Assembly (NCBI GenBank): GCA_017618435.1
Contig: JAFZUH010000291.1
Coordinates: 1-7,804 of the forward strand
Source of the DNA: Bacteroidales bacterium
GTDB lineage: Bacteria; Bacteroidota; Bacteroidia; Bacteroidales; WCHB1-69
DNA: 7,804 bases
Direction of reading: 5' to 3'
Shown piece by piece: positions 1 through 6,635 of this stretch. Numbering within the stretch: position 1 is the first letter of the stretch; every line of letters begins with the position of its first letter. A program made the translations under genes and the position numbers. The notes below the pieces were generated by a model. It was not told the origin of the DNA, did no database searches, and saw only the letters and a list, made by a program, of their open reading frames with translations.

Positions 1-221
1 ATAGGCTTATCCGGAAATATTCTAATCCACAATTGACCTTCACGTTTCATATGACGTGTTATTGCTTGACGAGCAGCTTCTATTTGACGACCTGTCATTA
101 AGCATTCCTGAGTTGCTTTTAGGGCGAACGAACCAAACGCAATTTCACTACCTCGTTTGGTGTTTCCTTTCATTTTGCCCTTTTGGACTCTTCTATATTT
201 TGTTTTTTTAGGCTGTAACAT
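1..221 (-). CDS. rplP: 50S ribosomal protein L16 (uL16), N-terminal part, cut by window edge
   Basis: L16 sits at the base of the central protuberance of the 50S subunit, near the A- and P-site tRNA elbows, and is needed for late 50S assembly. Only the first 73 codons (of about 140) are here; the reading frame stays open to position 1. The start is the ATG at 219-221, giving MLQPKKTKYRRVQKGKMKG, the standard L16 opening. Conserved stretches follow: RGSEIAFGSF at about residues 23-32, TGRQIEAARQAITRHMKR at 43-60 and the family hallmark WIRIFPDKP at 65-73. The arginine that is hydroxylated in some bacteria (about residue 81) lies beyond the window. The gene follows rpsC after 33 nt. An AGGA run lies about 21 nt before the ATG, too far to act as a normal Shine-Dalgarno. 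Assignment is very secure; only the C-terminal half is unseen. Confidence 0.97.
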   Translation of the reverse strand, partial: MLQPKKTKYRRVQKGKMKGNTKRGSEIAFGSFALKATQECLMTGRQIEAARQAITRHMKREGQLWIRIFPDKP

Positions 222-254
222 CGCTTTATCTTTTATTTATCTTCCTTTATTAAA

Positions 255-980
255 CTATTTACGTCTTTCACCACCACGTTCACTCCGTCTTATCATTGGT
301 TTACGACCATCTTTGTTTGAAATTGGGTCAGATGCGGCTTGGAACAAATCTTTTTTCCCATATACCACCCCTCTACAAATCCAAACTTTCACACCGATTC
401 TGCCATAAGTTGTATGTGCTTCTGCATGATGATAGTCTATATCTGCACGCAAAGTATGAAGTGGAGTTCTTCCTTCTTTGTAATGTTCGGTTCTAGCCAT
501 TTCTGCACCGCCAATACGTCCTGAAATAGAAACTTTTATACCTTCTGCACCAGCACGCATTGTTGTTTGAATAGCACCTTTGATGGCTCTACGATAAAAC
601 ACACGACCTTCTATTTGTCCTGCAATATTTTGAGCAACAACCACAGCATCTAACTCAGGGCGTTTTATTTCAACTATATTGATTTGAACTTCTTTATTGG
701 TAATCTTTTTTAATTCTTCTTTCAACTTATCAACTTCTGAACCTGCCTTACCAATAATAACACCAGGGCGAGCAGCATTGATAGTTACCGTAACCAACTT
801 CAATGTTCTTTCAATATAAATTTTAGAAACACCGGCTCTACACAAACGAGCATTCAGATATTTTCTGATTTTATCATCTTCTACTAAATTTTGGCCGAAA
901 CTTTTTCCGCCATACCAACTAGAATCCCAACCGCGAACTATACCTAAACGTATTCCTATTGGATTAACTTTTTGTCCCAT
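255..980 (-). CDS. rpsC: 30S ribosomal protein S3 (uS3)
   Basis: S3 lies on the solvent side of the 30S head, helps form the mRNA entry tunnel and contributes to unwinding of structured mRNA. The 241-residue product (E. coli S3 is 233) opens with MGQKVNPIGIRLG, the S3 signature. The type-II KH domain spans about residues 38-106, with its GxxG loop at G77-K78-A79-G80. The basic residues R130, R131 and K134 match the arginine/lysine patch linked to helicase activity in E. coli S3. The C-terminal S3 domain includes SGRIGGAEMART at 153-164 and TYGRIGVKVWI at 191-201. The last 25 or so residues form a charged, probably disordered tail. Its ATG directly abuts the rplV stop (TAAATG, no gap), which suggests translational coupling. 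The stop codon is TAG. Confidence 0.98.
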   Translation of the reverse strand: MGQKVNPIGIRLGIVRGWDSSWYGGKSFGQNLVEDDKIRKYLNARLCRAGVSKIYIERTLKLVTVTINAARPGVIIGKAGSEVDKLKEELKKITNKEVQINIVEIKRPELDAVVVAQNIAGQIEGRVFYRRAIKGAIQTTMRAGAEGIKVSISGRIGGAEMARTEHYKEGRTPLHTLRADIDYHHAEAHTTYGRIGVKVWICRGVVYGKKDLFQAASDPISNKDGRKPMIRRSERGGERRK

Positions 981-1403
981 TTATTCTTCTGTTTGATTTA
1001 CGTTTTCTACTACTTTGCTATCTAATACTATCGTGATGTGATTTGAACGCTTTTTTATTTGATAAGCACGTCCTCTTGGCGCTGTCATCAATCGTTTCAT
1101 TATAGTACCACCATCAACAAATATTTCTTTTATATATAAATTGCTATCTTCCACTCTTTTATCTTCATTTTTTGCTTGCCAATTAGCAATTGCGGAAAGT
1201 AACAAAGTATGCATTTTTGCAGATGATTCTTTTTTACTATATTTCAATACATTCAAAGCATAATCAACATTTTTGCCTCGGATCATATCTGCTATCAAAC
1301 GAGCCTTTCTTGGAGAGGTCGTATTATTTACAAGACGTGCTACGCATTTTGTGCGATTTTCTTCTTTTCTAGCTTCTGCAGCTAATCTTTTTCTTGCACC
1401 CAT
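981..1403 (-). CDS. rplV: 50S ribosomal protein L22 (uL22)
   Basis: L22 binds all 23S rRNA domains during assembly, and its long beta-hairpin lines the nascent-peptide exit tunnel opposite L4. The product has 140 residues against 110 in E. coli. The extra length is an N-terminal extension of about 20 charged residues plus a short acidic tail, which as far as I recall is usual in Bacteroidota. Core motifs are TSPRKARLIADMIRGK at 29-44, LLLSAIANWQAKNED at 67-81 and the tunnel hairpin from VDGGTIMKRLMTAPRGRAY (96-114) to the RSNHITIVL strand (119-127). Macrolide-resistance changes in other species map to this hairpin, and none of the known deletions is evident here. The gene lies 18 nt after rpsS and ends immediately before the rpsC ATG. 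An AGGAA touches the ATG with no spacing, so it is unlikely to act as a Shine-Dalgarno. Confidence 0.97.
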   Translation of the reverse strand: MGARKRLAAEARKEENRTKCVARLVNNTTSPRKARLIADMIRGKNVDYALNVLKYSKKESSAKMHTLLLSAIANWQAKNEDKRVEDSNLYIKEIFVDGGTIMKRLMTAPRGRAYQIKKRSNHITIVLDSKVVENVNQTEE

Positions 1404-1421
1404 TTTCCTAATTTATTTGCT

Positions 1422-1700
1422 TTATTTTTTTCCTTTATCTTTACTACCAGCATGTCCACGGAATATACGTGTTGGAGCAAATTCACCTAATTTGTGTCCT
1501 ACCATATTTTCTGTTACATATACGGGAATAAATTTGTTACCATTATGCACTGCAATGGTTTGTCCTACAAAATCAGGAGAAATCATTGACGCTCTACTCC
1601 ATGTTTTTATTGCTACTTTTTTGCCCGATTGTTGAGCGTCTATTACTCTTTGCTCTAACTTATAATGTATATACGGACCTTTTCTTAACGATCTACTCAT
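1422..1700 (-). CDS. rpsS: 30S ribosomal protein S19 (uS19)
   Basis: S19 sits in the 30S head with S13, contacts the A-site tRNA region and contributes to the inter-subunit bridge at the central protuberance. The 92-residue product matches the family length (E. coli 92). Diagnostic segments are MSRSLRKGPYIHYKL at 1-15, IKTWSRASMISPDFVG at 31-46, IAVHNGNKFIPVYVTENMVG at 49-68 and the conserved HKLGEFAPTRIFRGH at 69-83. The tail is short and lysine-rich. It lies 14 nt after rplB and 18 nt before rplV, the usual S10-operon order. The sequence before the ATG (TAAAAGATAGACAC) has no Shine-Dalgarno. Nothing is unusual about the protein. Confidence 0.98.
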   Translation of the reverse strand: MSRSLRKGPYIHYKLEQRVIDAQQSGKKVAIKTWSRASMISPDFVGQTIAVHNGNKFIPVYVTENMVGHKLGEFAPTRIFRGHAGSKDKGKK

Positions 1701-1714
1701 GTGTCTATCTTTTA

Positions 1715-2539
1715 TTATTTTTTCCTTCTTTCAACAATAAATTGAGTTGATGCTTTTTTCGGTTTACGTGTCTTGTAACCTTTAGCAATCAAACCTTTTC
1801 TTGAACGTGGGTGTCCACCTGAAGCTCTACCTTCACCACCACCCATCGGGTGATCAACTGGATTCATAACAACACCACGAACTCTTGGACGACGACCCAA
1901 CCAACGAGAACGACCCGCTTTACCTGATACTTGTAAATTGTGTTCTATATTGGAAACCATTCCTATAGTTGCTTTACAAGTACATAAGATTTTACGAGTT
2001 TCACCTGAAGGCAATTTAATGGTTGCGTAACGGTCTTCTCTTGACATCAATTGTGCATAAGAACCTGCACTTCTTGCTATTTTAGCACCACCACCAGGTT
2101 GCATTTCTATATTATGAATAACTGTTCCAAGTGGAATTTCTGCCAAGAACAATGTATTTCCCAAATCTGGAGATATACCCTTTCCTGATAAGATTTTTTG
2201 ACCTACTTGTAAACCATGAGGAGCAACGATGTAACGTTTTTCTCCATCGGCATAAAACACCAATGCAATACGAGCAGAACGATTAGGGTCATATTCTATG
2301 GTTTTTACAGTAGCAGGCACACCGTCTTTATTTCTTAAAAAGTCAATAATACGATATTGTTTTTTGTGTCCGCCGCCGATATAACGCATAGTCATTTTAC
2401 CTTCGTTATTTCTACCGCCAGTGCGCTTTTTGGATAACAACAAACTCTTTTCGGGGGTTGAAGTTGTTATCTCTTCAAAGTTGCTTACCAACTTAAATCT
2501 CTGACCGGCTGTTACCGGTTTGAATTTCTTTAAACCCAT
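1715..2539 (-). CDS. rplB: 50S ribosomal protein L2 (uL2)
   Basis: L2 is a core 23S rRNA-binding protein required for subunit association and for peptidyl-transferase centre integrity. The 274-residue product is close to the E. coli length of 273. The N-terminal OB-fold part includes the TGGRNNEGKMTMRYIGGGHK region at about 41-59. The SH3-like part includes MQPGGGAKIARSAGSYAQL at 146-164. The C-terminal hallmark at 226-238 reads NPVDHPMGGGEGR: H230 is the catalysis-linked histidine of the family (His229 in E. coli numbering without Met). The next position, histidine in E. coli, is M232, which as far as I recall is the usual Bacteroidota form. Spacers are 17 nt after rplW and 14 nt before rpsS. 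The upstream sequence is almost pure A/T, with no Shine-Dalgarno. Confidence 0.98.
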   Translation of the reverse strand: MGLKKFKPVTAGQRFKLVSNFEEITTSTPEKSLLLSKKRTGGRNNEGKMTMRYIGGGHKKQYRIIDFLRNKDGVPATVKTIEYDPNRSARIALVFYADGEKRYIVAPHGLQVGQKILSGKGISPDLGNTLFLAEIPLGTVIHNIEMQPGGGAKIARSAGSYAQLMSREDRYATIKLPSGETRKILCTCKATIGMVSNIEHNLQVSGKAGRSRWLGRRPRVRGVVMNPVDHPMGGGEGRASGGHPRSRKGLIAKGYKTRKPKKASTQFIVERRKK

Positions 2540-2556
2540 CTTTTTTTATTTCTTAA

Positions 2557-2856
2557 CTAAATATTACTATAAAAATCAATTGTTTGACCTTCTTTCAGTT
2601 GAACAATTGCTTTTTTAAAACTTGAACGTTTTCCTGTAACCAAACCCTTTGCGGTTCTACGTGTTACTCTTTTACCTCGTTGAATAAGTGTATTTACCTT
2701 CTCAACTTCAACTTCATATAACTCTTCTACAGCATTTTTTATATCTTGTCTATCTGCTCTGCGATCGACAACAAAGCCATATCGGTTATGTTTTTCACTA
2801 TCAGCCACCATTTTTTCTGAAACAAGTGGTCGAATTATCACTTTCATTTTATCCAT
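2557..2856 (-). CDS. rplW: 50S ribosomal protein L23 (uL23)
   Basis: L23 lies at the rim of the polypeptide exit tunnel and is the docking site for trigger factor and signal recognition particle. The 99-residue product opens MDKMKVIIRPLVSEKM. The VSEK motif carries E14, equivalent to E. coli Glu18, which contacts trigger factor. The central part (YGFVVDRRADRQDIKNAVEE, 26-45) and VEVEKVNTL (49-57) form the usual alpha/beta fold, followed by a basic loop and the KKAIVQLKEGQTIDF strand at 81-95. The chosen ATG lies 2 nt after the rplD TAG stop (TAGAAATG). The Met at residue 4 is an alternative start that would still give an intact protein, so the exact N-terminus is slightly uncertain. The stop is TAG. 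Confidence 0.97.
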   Translation of the reverse strand: MDKMKVIIRPLVSEKMVADSEKHNRYGFVVDRRADRQDIKNAVEELYEVEVEKVNTLIQRGKRVTRRTAKGLVTGKRSSFKKAIVQLKEGQTIDFYSNI

Positions 2857-2858
2857 TT

Positions 2859-3494
2859 CTACGCATTTATTTTAAAATGTTCATCAAATTTGGAAGCACT
2901 TTGCTCTAAAATAACAATTTTTTGAGCATTTAAAATTTGGTAAGTATTTAAATCTGAAACAGTTAAAATATTTACCTTATCCAAATTACGAGAAGACAAA
3001 TATACATTTTTATTTAATTCATCAACAATAAATAAGGTTTTTTTATCAAAAAGATTTATGTTTTTCAATAATTTAACCATATCTTTTGTTTTAGGAGCCT
3101 CAAAATCAAAGTTTTCCAACACCATTAAATTATTTTCTTTGGCCTGAGTAGATAAAGCAGAAATTCTTGCTAATCTTTTTACTTTTTTATTCAATTTAAA
3201 ACTATAATCTCTTGGTTGAGGTCCAAAAACTCTTGCTCCACCATGCAATAAGGGTGATTTTATACTACCTCTACGTGCACCACCACCACCTTTTTGGCTA
3301 CCTAATTTTTTTGTTGAACCCGACAATGTGGATTTTTCTTTACTACAATGGGTTCCTTGACGCTGATTGGCCAAATATTGTTTTACATCTAACCAAATAG
3401 CATGATCATTAGGTTCTACGGCAAATATATTATCATTTAAAGTTACCGTTCTACCTGCTTCTGTTCCGTCTGTTTTATATACTTTTAGCTCCAT
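2859..3494 (-). CDS. rplD: 50S ribosomal protein L4 (uL4)
   Basis: L4 has a globular domain on the 50S surface and a long loop that reaches the constriction of the exit tunnel beside L22. In gammaproteobacteria it also represses its own operon, but that activity cannot be assumed here. The product has 211 residues (E. coli 201). The tunnel loop runs from about residue 43 (NQRQGTH) through SGSTKKLGSQK to GGARVFGPQPRDYSFKLNKK at 85-104. The loop tip reads Q67-K68-G69-G70-G71-G72-A-R; many L4 proteins have Thr at the position of G70. The rest is the Rossmann-like domain, with LFIVDEL at about 154-160. Its first 10 nt overlap the 3' end of rplC, and it ends 2 nt before rplW. No Shine-Dalgarno is visible, so re-initiation after rplC is the likely route of translation. 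Confidence 0.97.
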   Translation of the reverse strand: MELKVYKTDGTEAGRTVTLNDNIFAVEPNDHAIWLDVKQYLANQRQGTHCSKEKSTLSGSTKKLGSQKGGGGARRGSIKSPLLHGGARVFGPQPRDYSFKLNKKVKRLARISALSTQAKENNLMVLENFDFEAPKTKDMVKLLKNINLFDKKTLFIVDELNKNVYLSSRNLDKVNILTVSDLNTYQILNAQKIVILEQSASKFDEHFKINA

Positions 3495-4114
3495 CTTTCT
3501 ATTTTTAAATATGAACCATTATATCCCGGTACAGAACCTTTTACTATTAATAGATTCTTTTCTGGAATAATTTTTACAATTTGTAAATTTATCATTTTAA
3601 CTTTATTGCCACCAGTTCTACCTGCCATTCTCATACCTTTGAATACTCGTGAAGGATATGAAGATGCACCCATTGAACCGGGAGCACGTAGTCTGTTATG
3701 TTGTCCGTGGGTACTATCGCCAACACCACCAAAACCATGACGTTTCACTACACCTTGGAAACCTTTTCCTTTGCTGATACCTGAAACATCAATAAACTCA
3801 CCTTCTTCAAAGACGGTAACATCCAGAATTTCACCATGTTGTTTGCGATGTTCGATTTCAAAACGAGAAAATTCTCTAACGACACGTTTGGGAGTTGTAT
3901 TTGCCTTTGCAAAATGCCCTTGCATCGCTTTTGACGTGTTTTTTTCTTTCTTGTCATCGAATGCCAATTGTATAGCATCATAACCATCTTTTTCTACTGT
4001 TCTTACTTGTGTTACAACACAAGGACCAGCCTCTATTACTGTGCATGGAATATTTTTTCCAGAGGCATCAAAAATACTGGTCATACCAATTTTTTTACCA
4101 ATTAATCCTGACAT
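3485..4114 (-). CDS. rplC: 50S ribosomal protein L3 (uL3)
   Basis: L3 is an early assembly protein whose extended loop reaches toward the peptidyl-transferase centre. The 209-residue product equals the E. coli length. It opens MSGLIGKKIGMTSIFDASG, the L3 signature. The glycine-rich central segment SKGKGFQGVVKRHGFGG is at about 114-130, the long loop with THGQHNRLRAPGSMG at 135-149, and VFKGMRMAGRTGG at 157-169. Residue 150 is Ala where E. coli has the Gln that PrmB methylates. The C-terminus (NLLIVKGSVPGYNGSYLKIERWS) ends in Trp-Ser, and its last codons overlap the rplD start by 10 nt. A 61-nt spacer, the longest inside the cluster, separates it from rpsJ. No Shine-Dalgarno precedes the ATG (CAAGTAAA). 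Confidence 0.98.
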   Translation of the reverse strand: MSGLIGKKIGMTSIFDASGKNIPCTVIEAGPCVVTQVRTVEKDGYDAIQLAFDDKKEKNTSKAMQGHFAKANTTPKRVVREFSRFEIEHRKQHGEILDVTVFEEGEFIDVSGISKGKGFQGVVKRHGFGGVGDSTHGQHNRLRAPGSMGASSYPSRVFKGMRMAGRTGGNKVKMINLQIVKIIPEKNLLIVKGSVPGYNGSYLKIERWS

Positions 4115-4175
4115 TTTACTTGTACTTGATTATTTTTTATTTAACTTCCTTTTACAATCTTTACAGTTAAGCAAC

Positions 4176-4487
4176 TTATTTTATTTCAACATCTACTCCA
4201 CTTGGCAATTCAAGTTTCATTAATGCGTCAATAGTTTTTGCTGTTGTTCCGTAAATATCCAATAAACGTTTATAAGAAGACAATTCAAACTGTTCTCTTG
4301 ATTTTTTGTTTACAAAAGTAGAACGGTTTACTGTAAAAATCTTCTTTTGGGTCGGTAGTGGAATAGGACCAACTACAACAACATTGTCGTCCTTAACGGC
4401 ATTGACTGTCTTCACAATTCTTTCGGCTGATTTATCAACCAAACTGTGGTCATACGACTTTAATTTAATTCTAATTTTTTGACTCAC
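4176..4487 (-). CDS. rpsJ: 30S ribosomal protein S10 (uS10/NusE), GTG start
   Basis: S10 is a 30S head protein and, as NusE, binds NusB in rRNA antitermination and links NusG to the leading ribosome. The 103-residue product equals the E. coli length. Motifs are IRIKLKSYDH at 5-14, GPIPLPTQKKIFTV at 40-53, VNKKSREQFE at 59-68, KRLLDIYG at 73-80 and LMKLELPSGVDVEI at 89-102. The start is GTG (4485-4487), the only non-ATG start in this cluster. An in-frame TAA lies just 9 nt upstream and no ATG occurs in frame until residue 90, so GTG is the only workable start. Two sequence oddities are a roughly 3-residue expansion around residues 32-35 (KDDN) and Thr-Phe at 57-58 in the ribosome-binding loop, where most S10 proteins have Pro-His. 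The gene lies 16 nt after fusA. Confidence 0.97.
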   Translation of the reverse strand: MSQKIRIKLKSYDHSLVDKSAERIVKTVNAVKDDNVVVVGPIPLPTQKKIFTVNRSTFVNKKSREQFELSSYKRLLDIYGTTAKTIDALMKLELPSGVDVEIK

Positions 4488-4503
4488 TTTTGTTTATATT
4501 AAA

Positions 4504-6600
4504 TTATTTAACACTTAATTTCCATTTTGATACCAATTCGTTAATTACATTTGCAGGCGGTTCTGCATAATGAGAAAATTCCATTGTTACAGAACCTCTT
4601 CCTGAAGTTAGAGATCTCAAATTGGTAATATAACCAAACATTTCTGCAAGAGGAACATTTGCTCTTATATGTTGTAATCCGATTTTTGCTGTTATTTCAG
4701 ACAAAACTGCTCTTCTTCGATTCAAATCACCTGTTACATTACCCAAATAAGTATCAGGCACAACAACTTCCACTTTCATGATAGGTTCCAACAAAGTCGG
4801 ATCTGCCTTTTTGGTGGATTCTTTAAAGGCTTTATAGGCACATATTTCAAAAGAGTTTGCATCTGAATCTACAGGGTGATAAGAACCATCTATTAAAACT
4901 ACTTTTGCATTTATTAATTGATAACCTAAAAGAGGACCATTATTCATTGCTTTTTCAAAACCTTTTTGAATACTTGGAATAAATTCCTTAGGAATATTTC
5001 CTCCTTTTACCTCATTAATAAATTGCAAACCTTTTACGCCTTCATCTGCAGGAGAGATTTCAAATTCAATATCAGCAAACTGTCCACGTCCACCTGTTTG
5101 TTTCTTGTGTATTTCTCTATGATGAACCTTTGAACGAATCGCTTCTCTATATGAAACAATCGGATTACCTGAATTACATTCTACATGAAATTCCCTTCTG
5201 ATTCTATCTATCAGAATTTCAAGATGCAACTCACCCATTCCACTGATAACGGTTTGCCCGCTTTCTGTATCAGTAGTAACTTTGAATGTAGGATCTTCTT
5301 CTGCCAATTTTTGCAAACTAACACTCAATTTGTCTATATCTTCTTGAGTTTTAGGCTCAATTGCAATGCTAATAACAGGCTCTGGAAATTCTATTGACTC
5401 CAATACAATAGGGTGATTTTCGTCACAAATAGTATTTCCTGTTCTCATTTCTTTCAAGCCCACCAAAACACCAATATTTCCTGCAGAGATTGATTCCAAG
5501 TTTTTCTGTTTATTAGCGTGCATTTCAAAAATTCTTGACACACGTTCTTTTTTGCCGGTAGAAGTATTCAAAACATAACTGCCTGCTTGCAATGTTCCGG
5601 AATAAACTCTGAAAAACGCAATTTTTCCGACAAAAGGATCTGTCGCTATTTTGAATATAAGGGCAGCAAAAGGCTCGTTTTCACTTGGCAAACGGATTTC
5701 CTCATTATTTTTCTTCGGATTTATACCTTTTATAGCCCCTTTGTCCAAAGGACTTGGCAAGTAATAAGTGATAGCATCTAACAATCGTTGTACCCCTTTA
5801 TTCCGAAATGAAGAACCGCACAAAACAGGCGTTATTTTCAATGAAATTGTTGCCTCTCTAACGGCAGATATAATATCTTCCGTAGTAATTAAATCAGGAT
5901 TTTCCAAATATTTTTCAAGTAAATCCTCTCTTTCTTCAGCAACTCCTTCAATAAGTTTCAAACGATATTCTGATACAACATCTTGAATATCATCAGGAAT
6001 AGGAATTTCATTGATAACCATACCCTTAGATTCTTCATCCCAGATATAGGCTTTGTTAAATACCAAATCTACAATACCTTTAAAATCATCTTCTGCACCA
6101 ATTGGTATTTGCAATGGAATAGGGTTTGCTCCTAAACGTTGTTTAATTTGAGCAACAACATCAAAGAAGTCCGCCCCCATTCTATCCATTTTATTAATAT
6201 AACTAATACGAGGTACGCCATATTTATCGGCTTGTCTCCAAACTGTTTCCGATTGAGGCTGCACCCCACCGACAGCACAAAACAAAGCCACCGCTCCATC
6301 TAAAATTCTCAAAGAGCGTTCTACTTCTACGGTAAAATCAACGTGCCCGGGTGTATCAATTATATTAATTTTGAAGGGCATTTCATCTCTATTCCAGAAG
6401 ACTGTTGTGGCAGCAGAGGTAATGGTAATGCCTCGTTCTTGCTCTTGCTCCATAAAATCCATCGTAGCCGCTCCGTCATGTACTTCACCCAATTTGTAAT
6501 TTTTACCAGTGTAGTACAAAATACGTTCGGTTGTCGTGGTTTTACCGGCATCGATATGAGCCATAATACCAATATTCCGTACCAATTTCAAATCTTCCAT
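4504..6600 (-). CDS. fusA: Translation elongation factor G (EF-G)
   Basis: EF-G is the cytosolic GTPase that drives tRNA-mRNA translocation and, with ribosome recycling factor, splits post-termination ribosomes. The 698-residue product is full length and has all five domains. G-domain motifs are the P-loop AHIDAGKT at 14-21, switch I ERGITI at 55-60, DTPGH at 82-86 with catalytic H86, NKMD at 136-139, and a CGSSF G5-type loop at 261-265. Domain III contains GMGELHLEI with H459, matching a fusidic-acid-site histidine. Domain IV spans about 480-600 with the tip histidine H575 (DGSYHPVDSD), which enters the decoding centre. Domain V holds PLAEMFGY at 650-657 and MEFSHYAEPP at 673-682. A small departure is RRRAV at 628-632, where many EF-Gs have RRG. 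It lies 35 nt after rpsG and 16 nt before rpsJ, and there is no tuf next to it. Confidence 0.98.
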   Translation of the reverse strand: MEDLKLVRNIGIMAHIDAGKTTTTERILYYTGKNYKLGEVHDGAATMDFMEQEQERGITITSAATTVFWNRDEMPFKINIIDTPGHVDFTVEVERSLRILDGAVALFCAVGGVQPQSETVWRQADKYGVPRISYINKMDRMGADFFDVVAQIKQRLGANPIPLQIPIGAEDDFKGIVDLVFNKAYIWDEESKGMVINEIPIPDDIQDVVSEYRLKLIEGVAEEREDLLEKYLENPDLITTEDIISAVREATISLKITPVLCGSSFRNKGVQRLLDAITYYLPSPLDKGAIKGINPKKNNEEIRLPSENEPFAALIFKIATDPFVGKIAFFRVYSGTLQAGSYVLNTSTGKKERVSRIFEMHANKQKNLESISAGNIGVLVGLKEMRTGNTICDENHPIVLESIEFPEPVISIAIEPKTQEDIDKLSVSLQKLAEEDPTFKVTTDTESGQTVISGMGELHLEILIDRIRREFHVECNSGNPIVSYREAIRSKVHHREIHKKQTGGRGQFADIEFEISPADEGVKGLQFINEVKGGNIPKEFIPSIQKGFEKAMNNGPLLGYQLINAKVVLIDGSYHPVDSDANSFEICAYKAFKESTKKADPTLLEPIMKVEVVVPDTYLGNVTGDLNRRRAVLSEITAKIGLQHIRANVPLAEMFGYITNLRSLTSGRGSVTMEFSHYAEPPANVINELVSKWKLSVK

Positions 6601-6635
6601 TTCTTTATGCTATGCTCTTCTGTTTTTGCTTCTGA

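Noticed and set aside
157..408. 83-codon plus-strand frame with a hydrophobic N-terminus
   Set aside because: It looks like a membrane segment but is antisense to rplP and rpsC; the hydrophobicity comes from poly-T opposite A-rich codons.
1273..1635. 120-codon open frame on the plus strand across rplV and rpsS
   Set aside because: It lies antisense to two clearly real genes and crosses their junction, and the translation has no family features. It is a by-product of A-rich coding on the other strand.
3748..3987. 79-codon minus-strand frame inside rplC
   Set aside because: It is an out-of-frame reading of the L3 gene with no independent features. The 70-codon frame inside fusA (6360-6572) is rejected for the same reason.
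4313..4320. TACTTTTG (minus strand) inside rpsJ as an internal promoter for rplC
   Set aside because: It matches TAnnTTTG but encodes conserved S10 residues, lies about 200 nt before rplC and has no clear -33 partner. Such matches are expected by chance in A/T-rich DNA.
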